This document shows, piece after piece, positions 14,280 through 21,011 of a DNA stretch of 39,309 bases. The stretch covers positions 1-39,309 of the forward strand of contig PKTQ01000194.1 of NCBI GenBank assembly GCA_002869085.1. Reading direction: 5' to 3'. Source of the stretch: Hyphomicrobiales bacterium (GTDB lineage Bacteria; Pseudomonadota; Alphaproteobacteria; Rhizobiales; BM303). The translations under genes were made by a program, and so were the position numbers. The notes under the pieces are model-generated. The model worked only from the letters and a program-made list of their open reading frames with translations. It did no database searches and was not told the DNA's origin. Every line of letters starts with the position of its first letter. Within the stretch, counting starts at the first letter, position 1.

Positions 14280-14878
14280 TATCCCCCCTCCCCTGGTGTA
14301 GCGTTTATGTCGGGGCCGTCACCAAGTCCGCGCCGCGATTTTTCATTCAGCCAAACACCGACTTCACGGTCAAAAGCCTCTTGCTCCCGCGCCGCGATCT
14401 CCCCGGCCCCGCCGCCATATCCGCAGATATCGCGGAAATCGTCGGGGTTGAACGCGCCCTCGTCGGCCCGCACCGTTTTGTATTGAGCCATCATCAGCGC
14501 CGCCTGTTTGGCGGTGATCTTGACCCCGAGAAAGCCGGACCACATCGCCGCCACGCGGCGGTGCAGCGTCAGCCAGTCGCCGTGTTGCTCGGCCCGCTCG
14601 CCGGAGACAAGCCCGGCCGCCTCGCGGCATATCCGGTCGGCTGTGACAGCCTGAAAATCGTCGGGCGCGGCAGGATCAGCGATCATGTCATCCGGGCAGG
14701 GTTGAGGCCGGCCGGCGGCGCGGGGCTGCGCCCCCTGGCGCGCAATCTGGTGCCGGATCGTTCCAGCTGCGCCGGATACAGCATCCCATCCCCGCCCATT
14801 TCTTGACGGCGGCGGCGGCGGATCTGATTTGGGTGCCGTGTCAGGTGCTGTCGGCTGAAATCTGTAATTCCAAATCAT
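14279..14878 (-). CDS. DUF6378-containing protein
   Basis: 199 residues. The N-terminal ~85 residues are Pro-rich and poorly ordered. The C-terminal ~110 residues (HGDWLTLHRRVAAMWSGFLG ... FNPDDFRDICGYGG) have the pattern of the phage DUF6378 domain, of unknown role and common in alphaproteobacterial phages. ATG 14878 overlaps the previous stop (ATGA). Confidence 0.7.
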   Translation of the reverse strand: MIWNYRFQPTAPDTAPKSDPPPPPSRNGRGWDAVSGAAGTIRHQIARQGAQPRAAGRPQPCPDDMIADPAAPDDFQAVTADRICREAAGLVSGERAEQHGDWLTLHRRVAAMWSGFLGVKITAKQAALMMAQYKTVRADEGAFNPDDFRDICGYGGGAGEIAAREQEAFDREVGVWLNEKSRRGLGDGPDINATPGEGG

Positions 14879-15357
14879 TTCTCGCCCCCATGCGTGGCAA
14901 CGAAGTCCTGAATCATGGGCAGCAAGGCCCGGGCCGATGCAACAAGCTCGGCCCTTTCGCGGTGGTCGATGCGGCCGTCCTCAAGCGCGGCGGCGAATTG
15001 GGCCATCAGGTCAGATATCTGCCGGTTGACCGTTAAGGCCGAAACCGCGTCCGGCTCCAGCCGCGCCGCCCCGCCGAACCCGGCCAGGGCGAGAACCCGA
15101 TTTATGAATTCGTCGGGCAGCACCGCCGCGATGGTGAGAAACTTGGCCAGGCTCGGCCCGTTTGCCCCGGCGTGGTAGCCTTTGACGGTGGCGAAATCCA
15201 AAGCCGTCGCCGCCGCCAGCGCCTCGACGCTCCAGGGCTTTCCCCGGCCCACATGCACCCGAAGGGCGTCCGAAAACGCCTCGGCGACGAAACCACCATC
15301 CAAAGACGCCCCTTTGGCTTTTGCATTCTGGCCGCCGCAGCCGCAGTCTCGTGTCAT
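14875..15357 (-). CDS. CII/CP76-like regulatory protein (tentative)
   Basis: 160 residues starting MTRDCGCGGQNAKAKG. ATG 15357 has GAGGAA eight bases upstream; the longer frame is unlikely. The segment WSVEALAAATALDFATVKGYHAG is HTH-like, and the C-terminal QISDLMAQFAAALEDGRIDHRERAEL resembles the helical region of phage CII (CP76)-type regulators. Position, third gene after the Cro-like gene on the PL transcript, suits a lysis-lysogeny regulator. The assignment is by pattern and is not firm. Confidence 0.5.
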   Translation of the reverse strand: MTRDCGCGGQNAKAKGASLDGGFVAEAFSDALRVHVGRGKPWSVEALAAATALDFATVKGYHAGANGPSLAKFLTIAAVLPDEFINRVLALAGFGGAARLEPDAVSALTVNRQISDLMAQFAAALEDGRIDHRERAELVASARALLPMIQDFVATHGGEK

Positions 15358-15383
15358 GAAAAAGGTTCCTCGATCTCGCCCGG

Positions 15384-15572
15384 CTATTTGCCCGAGCCCC
15401 ATTTCAGCGCTGGCAGCGTCACCGCGCCGCGCAGCCTTTCGTTTCGTGCCGCGATGCACCCGGCCCGGCCGGCGGCGCTGCGCCGCGCCGCCACCGCATC
15501 AAAGCCCAGCGCCCGCGCCTGATGCGCCCTGGCCCGGTTTTCGGGCGAGCAATTTGACGGAAGCGGGCTCAT
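15384..15572 (-). CDS. Small basic protein, unknown
   Basis: 62 residues, Arg/Ala-rich (NRARAHQARALGFDAVAARRS). It starts by ATGA overlap with the Cro-like gene stop, so it is probably translated from PL. No family seen. Confidence 0.5.
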   Translation of the reverse strand: MSPLPSNCSPENRARAHQARALGFDAVAARRSAAGRAGCIAARNERLRGAVTLPALKWGSGK

Positions 15573-15805
15573 TGCGCGGCCTCGCGCAAAGCTTTCCAGT
15601 TCATCCTGGTTTTCAGCTGATCTCCGACAGTCACCTTGCCTTCGGTTGCTGTCTCAATTCGCAGCATCATTTCAGACTTGGGCTGGTTTTCCCCGGTCTC
15701 ATAGCGCTGCAGCGTCCGGCCCGGATTTTTCCCGGTTATGCCGAACAATGCCGCGCATTCATCAAAGGATATTTTTTTGGCTTTGCGCCATTCGCTGAGT
15801 TCCAT
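15569..15805 (-). CDS. Cro-like XRE-family repressor
   Basis: 78 residues, begins MELSEWRKAKKISFDECAAL. An XRE-type HTH covers most of it, and the closing ~20 residues lack a dimerisation/protease domain, as in Cro. It is divergent from cI and is the first gene of the leftward early operon from PL. Its ribosome site is weak (GGTGCGG). It probably binds the CATAGC-type operators shared with CI. Confidence 0.75.
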   Translation of the reverse strand: MELSEWRKAKKISFDECAALFGITGKNPGRTLQRYETGENQPKSEMMLRIETATEGKVTVGDQLKTRMNWKALREAAQ

Positions 15806-15813
15806 AACCGCAC

Positions 15814-15842
15814 CATAGCGCATAATGCTATGTTTTAGTCAA
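15814..15842 (-). promoter_or_regulatory. PL promoter with embedded operator
   Basis: Minus-strand TTGACT (15842-15837), 17 bases, GCTATG (15819-15814). The operator CATAGC-N7-GCTATG (15814-15832) overlaps the -10 and the spacer. Its design is the same as PR at 17322. Confidence 0.75.
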
Positions 15843-15860
15843 GGGGAAATTTGCTGATAT

Positions 15861-15880
15861 CGCTATGTTGAGGCATAGCG
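15861..15880. promoter_or_regulatory. CI/Cro operator between cI and cro
   Basis: CGCTATGttgaggCATAGCG, perfect 7-bp arms around a six-base centre. It lies between PL and the cI start and overlaps the presumed -35 of the cI promoter, so it can mediate autoregulation. Confidence 0.75.
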
Positions 15881-15888
15881 TAAAGCGC

Positions 15889-15894
15889 TACAAT
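15889..15894 (+). promoter_or_regulatory. Presumed -10 of the cI maintenance promoter
   Basis: TACAAT lies only eight bases before the cI ATG (15903), and no Shine-Dalgarno precedes that ATG. Transcription would begin at or next to the start codon, giving a leaderless mRNA as for lambda cI from PRM. The -35 is poor (GTTGAG at 16 bp). Confidence 0.5.
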
Positions 15895-15902
15895 TTATAA
15901 TC

Positions 15903-16565
15903 ATGGCTGTTGACATCAAAAAATTCCGCAAACTTGCGAAACTCAATCAAGACCAAGTCGCCGAGCGGCTGGGACTTCACGTCACCAACTATAGCCGTCT
16001 GGAAAACGGGCATGTCGAGCTGACAATTCAGCGCCTTGAAGAACTGGCCGAAATATTCGGCACAACCACAGAAGCGATGGTTTCTGGCAAGATTGACATT
16101 GACCCACCCGAGCAACTTGAAGTCGATGAAACCCTGAAAATGCCGCCGCGCGAAAGCATGCCGCGCAACGTGCCGGTGCGCGGCACCGCCGCCGGCTCGA
16201 TCACCGGCGCCATTGAGATCAGCAGCGACCCGGTGGACTATGTCCGCCGTCCTCCCGGGCTTGGCGCTTCACCTGATGTTTATGCGATCTATGTCACCGG
16301 AGATTCCATGGAGCCGGCCCACCCTCATGGCGCGTTGCGATTCGTCCACCCGGGCCGCCCGGTCAGCGTCGGCGACACGGTGATTGTGATCACCAAGGAC
16401 GGCGAAAACGCGCCGCATACCGCTTACATCAAGACCATCCGCCGCCGCACAGGCAGCCACTATACCTTGTCGCAACTCAATCCCGAAGCGACGATTGAGA
16501 TCCCCACCGACAAGATTATCGCCACGCACAAAGTGCTGACCATGAACGATCTGTTCGGGGTGTAA
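15903..16565 (+). CDS. cI: CI-type repressor, XRE HTH plus S24 autoprotease
   Basis: 220 residues. The N-terminal XRE HTH is LNQDQVAERLGLHVTNYSRLENGH. A linker contains the Ala97-Gly98 cleavage pair (GTAAGSI). The S24 LexA/UmuD-type domain has Ser135 (TGDSMEP) and Lys177 (AYIKTI). All elements for RecA-stimulated self-cleavage are present, so the prophage should be SOS-inducible. It is transcribed rightward from the operator region at 15861 and convergent with the SNase gene three bases after its stop. It likely also acts on the operators near 17298 and 17334. Confidence 0.93.
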   Translation: MAVDIKKFRKLAKLNQDQVAERLGLHVTNYSRLENGHVELTIQRLEELAEIFGTTTEAMVSGKIDIDPPEQLEVDETLKMPPRESMPRNVPVRGTAAGSITGAIEISSDPVDYVRRPPGLGASPDVYAIYVTGDSMEPAHPHGALRFVHPGRPVSVGDTVIVITKDGENAPHTAYIKTIRRRTGSHYTLSQLNPEATIEIPTDKIIATHKVLTMNDLFGV

Positions 16566-16568
16566 AAA

Positions 16569-16907
16569 CTAATCACACCACCCCTTGCGGCGGCCGCCCC
16601 AATATGCCCGAGCATGGCCGGCGCGGATCATTTCATGCGCCACGTTGCGGCCATGCACCCGCACCACAGCCAGCGTCCGGCCATAGCGATCAATGCCCTG
16701 GCGCTTGATATCCAGTTCCTGCCCCTTCAACATTTTGAGCAGCGCCGCTTTGGCGGCATAGCCGCGCGACCGCTCGCTTTCACATTTGGCAAGGCGGGTT
16801 TCCGGAGCGTCGAGCCCGACAATCCTAATCCGCTCGCCATCAAGCCGGATCGTGTCGCCGTCCACCACATAGAGCGCCAGAACAATCACTGCCACCCAGC
16901 GGATCAC
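16569..16907 (-). CDS. Staphylococcal nuclease-like (SNase) protein
   Basis: 112 residues. The core motifs are complete: VVDGDTIRL (Asp for calcium), RIRIVGLDAPET (catalytic Arg and Glu), and DRYGRTLAVV (second Arg). GTG 16907 is chosen because it overlaps the zinc-ribbon gene stop by four bases (GTGA) with GGAG upstream. With this start only a short hydrophobic run (VIRWVAVIVLA) precedes the first strand, too short for a confident signal peptide. The pair lies in the immunity region and is convergent with cI. Confidence 0.85.
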   Translation of the reverse strand: MIRWVAVIVLALYVVDGDTIRLDGERIRIVGLDAPETRLAKCESERSRGYAAKAALLKMLKGQELDIKRQGIDRYGRTLAVVRVHGRNVAHEMIRAGHARAYWGGRRKGWCD

Positions 16908-17188
16908 CGGCCCACGCTCCAACCCTTTTGCAAATCGGCCTGGCAATGAGGGCATTTGCTTGCCGCCTGCATAATCATCTCTGCGCAACTCGGACATGGC
17001 CGCCGCCCTTCGGCCTGCAGCCGTTGCTGCACCGCCTCGGCCGAACGGGTCATCACCAAAGAATGCACCAATGCAATGGGCCAGAGCAAGAAACCATAAA
17101 TATAAAATCCGACCGCGCTGCGCCCTTTTGAATGAGCAATCATCGCCGGAATGATCGGCAAGACCAGCCACCAGAACAACAGCATCAT
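16904..17188 (-). CDS. Two-span membrane protein with zinc ribbon
   Basis: 94 residues. Two membrane segments (MLLFWWLVLPIIPAMIA and GFYIYGFLLWPIALVHSLVM) are followed by a cytoplasmic CPSC ... CPHC zinc ribbon. ATG 17188 has GGGAAGGGCT before it. It is coupled to the SNase by a four-base overlap. No family beyond zinc ribbon recognised. A role in superinfection exclusion is speculative, based on its location beside cI. Confidence 0.7.
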   Translation of the reverse strand: MMLLFWWLVLPIIPAMIAHSKGRSAVGFYIYGFLLWPIALVHSLVMTRSAEAVQQRLQAEGRRPCPSCAEMIMQAASKCPHCQADLQKGWSVGR

Positions 17189-17297
17189 AGCCCTTCCCCC
17201 ACAATCTTTGATTGCCGATTTAGACACACGTTTTGCGCGGAATCAAGGCGGTTCCAGTTGCAATTAAGTGTGCGATTTCCGTAATGAAACTAAAAAA

Positions 17298-17312
17298 TAG
17301 CGAATTTCGCAT
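17298..17312. promoter_or_regulatory. Upstream imperfect CI/Cro operator of PR
   Basis: TAGCGAA-TTTCGCA, an imperfect version of the TAGCGA/TCGCTA operator, 36 bp upstream of the operator in PR. The 17189-17456 intergenic region holds these operators, PR and a structured leader. Confidence 0.55.
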
Positions 17313-17321
17313 AATTTGCGC

Positions 17322-17350
17322 TTGACACTAACCTAGCGAATATCGCTATA
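17322..17350 (+). promoter_or_regulatory. PR promoter with embedded operator
   Basis: TTGACA (17322-17327), 17 bases, GCTATA (17345-17350). The perfect palindrome TAGCGA-ATA-TCGCTA (17334-17348) lies in the spacer and -10. It drives the rightward early block 17457-21873. The architecture mirrors PL. Confidence 0.8.
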
Positions 17351-17378
17351 TATCACTCAGGCAGTCACCCCAGCTGCC

Positions 17379-17434
17379 GCCCGCCTGGCGCGCCAAAGGT
17401 CTGTTGCCTCCCTCCCCGGGCGCGACGGGCGGGC
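17379..17434 (+). promoter_or_regulatory. Structured leader of the PR transcript
   Basis: GCCCGCC (17379-17385) pairs with GGCGGGC (17428-17434) around an inner GGCGCGCC palindrome, in the ~105-base untranslated leader between PR and ATG 17457. It may be an attenuator or antitermination element. Confidence 0.35.
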
Positions 17435-17456
17435 AAACAACCGGAGAGAGGATGCG

Positions 17457-17558
17457 ATGACACTTCAAACCCTGTTGCACACCGCCGCCGAGCTGCTGGC
17501 CCTGGCCATGTTCGGCGCCATGGTCATGGCATGGCTGATTGTCGGGGCTGCGGCATGA
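17457..17558 (+). CDS. 33-residue membrane peptide
   Basis: MTLQTLLHTAAELLALAMFG followed by a hydrophobic AMVMAWLIVGAAA and TGA: essentially one transmembrane helix. GGAGAGAGGATGCG precedes ATG 17457, and the stop overlaps the next start (ATGA), which supports real translation. It is the first gene after PR. Unknown role; single-span early phage peptides can be host-takeover factors. Confidence 0.6.
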   Translation: MTLQTLLHTAAELLALAMFGAMVMAWLIVGAAA

Positions 17559-17806
17559 CCGTCAAATACTGCCATATCAAAACCGGCTGGCGCTGCGCCA
17601 TTCAGAGTTGTTCGCAGCATTGCCGCCTTCGGGTCATGTTGCCCCGGCCTCAAATCCCGCCTGAGACAAACCCGGGCGCCAATGCCCTGCAAGATTTCAT
17701 CGACATGACCACCCGGCCGGGCCGCCCGGTCACGGTCCAGGCCATGCTGGCGGCTGGCTTCCGCCCCGCCGATATCCTGCGCCACCTGCCCAACCCCACC
17801 AGCTGA
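17555..17806 (+). CDS. Small Cys-rich early protein
   Basis: 83 residues. Four Cys/His positions in the first 23 (YCHIKTGWRCAIQSCSQHC) suggest metal binding. The C-terminal half (VTVQAMLAAGFRPADILRHL) looks HTH-like. It starts by ATGA overlap with the preceding peptide. Function unknown. Confidence 0.6.
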   Translation: MTVKYCHIKTGWRCAIQSCSQHCRLRVMLPRPQIPPETNPGANALQDFIDMTTRPGRPVTVQAMLAAGFRPADILRHLPNPTS

Positions 17807-17818
17807 GAGGAAACTCCC

Positions 17819-18010
17819 ATGGATCAACCCCATGAGCTTTTGAAGTTTTTCGATTACGGCCACTTGCCCGAGCATCTGCAGCAGGTCAGCCGGCCGTTTC
17901 ACGCCCTCGCCACCCGCATTCTGGAACTGACCAATGCGGGCAATGAGCAGGACATGGCCCTGCGCAAGCTGCTGGAAGCCAAAGACTGCGCCGTCCGCGC
18001 CAAACTCTGA
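17819..18010 (+). CDS. Conserved small phage protein (HEILKFF-type)
   Basis: 63 residues (MDQPHELLKFFDYGHLPEHL...). The short HLPEHLQQVSRPF pattern recurs in small early proteins of many alphaproteobacterial and actinobacterial phages; no function is established. GAGAGGAAACTCCC precedes ATG 17819. Confidence 0.75.
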   Translation: MDQPHELLKFFDYGHLPEHLQQVSRPFHALATRILELTNAGNEQDMALRKLLEAKDCAVRAKL

Positions 18011-18024
18011 GAGGAACCCCGCCC

Positions 18025-18393
18025 ATGAACGACGAACAGAACATTCCGGCCGCCACAACCTTTGGCCAATTCCTGCAGATGCTGGAGGACGGCGAACTGC
18101 ACGAGGATCTGAGCAACAAGCTGCTGCAGATCAACGAAACTTTGAATCAGCATTTTCAGGATTATGGCGGGAAGCCCAAAGCCCAGCTTGATCTGAGCAT
18201 CAAATTCTCGCTTGAAAGAGGCGCCTTCACCATCGAACCCAGCTTCAAGACAAAGCTGCCCGAGGCCCCGCGCGGAAAAACCGTCGCATGGTCGACCAAG
18301 GACCACCGCTTCACCCCGGCCAACCCGGCTCAGCTGAACATGTTCGGCGTCCGCGAAGTCGGCGGCGGCACCAGCGAAGTGAAGCAGCTTTAA
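18025..18393 (+). CDS. Conserved early protein, unknown
   Basis: 122 residues, beginning MNDEQNIPAATTFGQFLQML. A helical N-terminal half is followed by a beta-rich segment (AQLDLSIKFSLERGAFTIEPSFKTKLPEAP). GAGAGGAACCCCGCCC precedes the start. It sits next to DUF2303, with which it often travels in phages; a joint role in recombination or DNA metabolism is inference. Confidence 0.65.
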   Translation: MNDEQNIPAATTFGQFLQMLEDGELHEDLSNKLLQINETLNQHFQDYGGKPKAQLDLSIKFSLERGAFTIEPSFKTKLPEAPRGKTVAWSTKDHRFTPANPAQLNMFGVREVGGGTSEVKQL

Positions 18394-18421
18394 ACAATTC
18401 AATCACCGAAAGGACACTCCA

Positions 18422-19405
18422 ATGACTGAGACTCTTGAGAGCGGAAAGACCGCTGAAATCATCGCCAGATTGGCAGCCGCCAAACAGCCGATTCTGATTG
18501 ATATTACTGACAGCGATGGAGAACAGCGACAGATTCTCGCCTCCCCGGATGGCCTCGCAAAGTTCAAAATCGACAGCGTGAAAAAGCTGCTGGCCGAATA
18601 TCTGGAGACGCCGGAACACCGCACTGGCATCGCGGTGATGCTCGACATTCCCAGCCTCATTGCCCACGCCAACAGGTTCAAGAACTCCAACTCCGCGCTG
18701 TTCGCCACCCATGGCGAATCCATGACTCTGACCGCCAAGCTCGACTATCACGACGCTTGCAACACAGAGGACAAAAACGGCAAGCTGCAACCGGCGACCA
18801 ACCCCCTGCCCCGCTTTTGCCGGCACAGCACCAAATACCGTTTTCCGTTCTCGCCCGAATGGAACGCATGGATGGCGGCGGACGGCAACACCATGAACCA
18901 GGTTCAATTCGCCGAATTCCTTGAGGACCGGATCATGGACGTGATGGCCCCGCCGGAATGGCTGACCGAAAACACAAACGGAATCACCGACAGCGACAAG
19001 CAGCTGGCCGAAATGGTTTCCCGCACCGGCGGGCGGCCCTGCGGACACCAGCGGCTCATGGAGCTTTCGCGCGGGCTCAAGGTGCATGACAACCAGACCG
19101 TGACCGACAAGTTCAACACATCAACTGGAGAAACCAGCATCCAGTTTGAAAGCACCCACAAGGACACGGACGGCAAGCCGATCAAGGTGCCGAATCTGTT
19201 CCTGATCGCCATTCCGGTGTTCAAGGATGGCCCGCTTTATCGCATCGCCGTGCGGCTGCGCTATCGCCTTGGCGGCGGCAAAATCCAATGGACCCTGATG
19301 CTGCACCGGCCTGACATTTTCCGCGATCACGCTTTCCGCGAGGCTTGCGAGGAAGCGCGCGACAAAACCGGCTTGCCGCTGTTTTACGGCACCCCGGAGG
19401 AATAG
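18422..19405 (+). CDS. DUF2303 (YfdQ-like) protein
   Basis: 327 residues, the full length of the family. Recognisable parts are an early GIAVMLDIPSLIAHANRFK-like segment, LTAKLDYHDA near 103, and a C-terminal FLIAIPVFKDGPLYRIAVRLRYR near 265. YfdQ/DUF2303 proteins occur in early regions of many prophages; their biochemical role is not established. GAAAGGACACTCC precedes ATG 18422. Confidence 0.85.
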   Translation: MTETLESGKTAEIIARLAAAKQPILIDITDSDGEQRQILASPDGLAKFKIDSVKKLLAEYLETPEHRTGIAVMLDIPSLIAHANRFKNSNSALFATHGESMTLTAKLDYHDACNTEDKNGKLQPATNPLPRFCRHSTKYRFPFSPEWNAWMAADGNTMNQVQFAEFLEDRIMDVMAPPEWLTENTNGITDSDKQLAEMVSRTGGRPCGHQRLMELSRGLKVHDNQTVTDKFNTSTGETSIQFESTHKDTDGKPIKVPNLFLIAIPVFKDGPLYRIAVRLRYRLGGGKIQWTLMLHRPDIFRDHAFREACEEARDKTGLPLFYGTPEE

Positions 19406-19409
19406 GGGC

Positions 19410-19523
19410 ATGGCCCTCCGCGCCCTCTCCATTCGCCAGCCATGGGCGCGGGAATTCTGTCGATTGGCTTCCCGGATACGGGAAGCCAATTCCAAAACAC
19501 TCACCACTACCCAGGAGCGCATC
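19410..19523 (+). pseudogene. ASCH-domain gene remnant and hairpin (recombination scar)
   Basis: MALRALSIRQPWA is the signature start of ASCH-domain proteins, but the domain is cut off after about a dozen codons. A 12-bp perfect hairpin ATTGGCTTCCCG-gata-CGGGAAGCCAAT (19463-19490) follows, then a linker (19492-19527) also found at 19951-19985. The frame happens to continue into the MazG-like gene, so a fused 191-residue product from 19410 is possible. Confidence 0.55.
19463..19490. repeat. 12-bp perfect inverted repeat
   Basis: ATTGGCTTCCCG, loop gata, CGGGAAGCCAAT. It sits at the ASCH/MazG junction and argues that this stretch is structural, not coding. Confidence 0.85.
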
Positions 19524-19985
19524 GTGAAGGATTTCAAGAGCCGCGGGAGATACACAGTCAGCCGCGAAAAATATGACAGGGTGATTGAAGAAAACCAGCG
19601 GCTGCGGGCGGCGCTCGAAGGGCCATTCCAGCAGCGGGTTGGCAAGTGGGTGGAGAAGTGTCTCGGCGATGAATCCGCCATGGACGGAACCGAGCGCAAC
19701 CACCGCTTTCTCGAAGAGGCGTTAGAGCTGGTGCAAGCCTGCGGATGCTCCGCGTTCGAGGCACACCAGCTTGTTGAGTATGTCTTTGCTCGGACCATCG
19801 GGGAGAGAGCCCAGGAAGTCGGCGGGGTTATGGTGACTTTGGCCGCGCTCTGCAACGCGCAAAAAATTGACATGGCCGGGGCCGGCGAAGCCGAGCTTTC
19901 CCGTGTTTGGACGCGGATGGACGAGATCCGCGCCAAGCAAGCGGCAAAGCCCAAACATTCACCGTTACCCGGGAGCGCATCATGA
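19524..19985 (+). CDS. MazG-like nucleotide pyrophosphohydrolase
   Basis: 153 residues from GTG 19524, which has GGAGCGCATC before it. RFLEEALELVQACG carries the EExxE metal-binding helix, and ERAQEVGGVMVTLAAL the second acidic helix of the all-alpha MazG fold. This predicts hydrolysis of (d)NTPs to (d)NMP and pyrophosphate. It overlaps the HD-domain gene by four bases, so the two probably act together on nucleotide pools. The C-terminal tail (KPKHSPLPGSAS) is junction-derived. The alternative start at 19410 would add the ASCH remnant. Confidence 0.75.
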   Translation: MKDFKSRGRYTVSREKYDRVIEENQRLRAALEGPFQQRVGKWVEKCLGDESAMDGTERNHRFLEEALELVQACGCSAFEAHQLVEYVFARTIGERAQEVGGVMVTLAALCNAQKIDMAGAGEAELSRVWTRMDEIRAKQAAKPKHSPLPGSAS

Positions 19986-20611
19986 CCGACAACAACAACA
20001 CCGGCGGCCCCTGGCTGCAAACCCACTCCGGCAAGGCATGGCACATTTTGGAGCCCAGGCATGAGGATGTAGACTGGTTAGATATTACATTTGCGCTGGC
20101 CAAGATTTGCAGGTTCAATGGCCACTGCACCCAGCATTATTCCGTGGCTCAGCACTCCGTCGCTGTTGCCGAATCCCTCCCCGACGAGTGCCGGCGCTAT
20201 GCACTGCTGCATGACGCGCATGAGGCTTACCTTGGCGACTGGACGCGCCCGTTGAAAGCAGCGCTGGACGCGATATCGCCCGATGGCGCTTTGCAAGAAC
20301 TGGAAAGCCGAACCGCTTGCGCTATTCACCTGGCCGCTGGCTTGGCATACCCCGTACCGGTGGATATTGCCGAACAGATTAAAAAGGCAGATATCCGGCA
20401 ACTGTTTATCGAGCGCAACAACATCATGGCCAGGCCACCGTTAGATTGGGAGGGGGAACACCTGAACCCAACGCTGCCATATCGCGTGAAACCGGAAATA
20501 TGGGAAGATGCCGCCCAGCGATATTTCAACGCACTGGTGAGCGCAGGTATTGACGCCGGGAGCGTGTTTTTACCATTCGCGCTTAATCACGGCGGCACAG
20601 AGGGCAGGTAG
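19982..20611 (+). CDS. HD-domain phosphohydrolase, YfbR-like
   Basis: 209 residues. HYSVAQHSVAVAE and LLHDAHEAYLGDWTRPLK supply the H...HD...D metal ligands of HD hydrolases, and the second motif is typical of YfbR-type 5'-deoxynucleotidases. A substrate of dNMPs is predicted. It is downstream of and overlaps the MazG-like gene, so NTP to NMP to nucleoside steps are encoded side by side. ATG 19982 has GGGAGCGCATC before it. Confidence 0.82.
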   Translation: MTDNNNTGGPWLQTHSGKAWHILEPRHEDVDWLDITFALAKICRFNGHCTQHYSVAQHSVAVAESLPDECRRYALLHDAHEAYLGDWTRPLKAALDAISPDGALQELESRTACAIHLAAGLAYPVPVDIAEQIKKADIRQLFIERNNIMARPPLDWEGEHLNPTLPYRVKPEIWEDAAQRYFNALVSAGIDAGSVFLPFALNHGGTEGR

Positions 20612-20619
20612 ATAGCACC

Positions 20620-20805
20620 ATGGCCCAGCCCCGCCACCGCGCCAAGGCCCTGCAACTCTGGTCGAAGCTTTGCCGCATGGCCCAGGAATTCAAGCGCCAG
20701 GACGATGAGGCAGGGCGGCGCAGCTGGAACGATCCGGCCACGACGCTACAGCACCGCGCCGACCTCAATTCTGAAATCCTCGATCACGGGAGCCGCAAGT
20801 CATGA
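20620..20805 (+). CDS. Small early protein, unknown
   Basis: 61 residues, charged and helical (RAKALQLWSKLCRMAQEFKRQ). The ribosome site is weak (GGCAGG, far), but the stop overlaps the next start by four bases, and it fills an otherwise empty operon gap. Confidence 0.45.
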   Translation: MAQPRHRAKALQLWSKLCRMAQEFKRQDDEAGRRSWNDPATTLQHRADLNSEILDHGSRKS

Positions 20806-21011
20806 CAAACATGGACTGGAATGCAGTGGCGGATGACTGCGAAATGCGCGCCAACTTTTTCCGGCGGCAGGCTGATTACGTTTCTCGTCAAAATGCATCT
20901 GATAGCCCAGCCCATCTTTTGATGAAGATTGGTGAATTGGTTTTTGAGAATGCTGCTTCCACCATCCGAGTTGGCATCAAAGCCGCGCAACCCCAGGAGG
21001 ATGATGGATGA
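20802..21011 (+). CDS. Small early protein, unknown
   Basis: 69 residues (MTNMDWNAVADDCEMRANFF...). It is flanked by ATGA overlaps on both sides (20802-20805, 21008-21011), which is good evidence of translation. No family recognised. Confidence 0.6.
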   Translation: MTNMDWNAVADDCEMRANFFRRQADYVSRQNASDSPAHLLMKIGELVFENAASTIRVGIKAAQPQEDDG

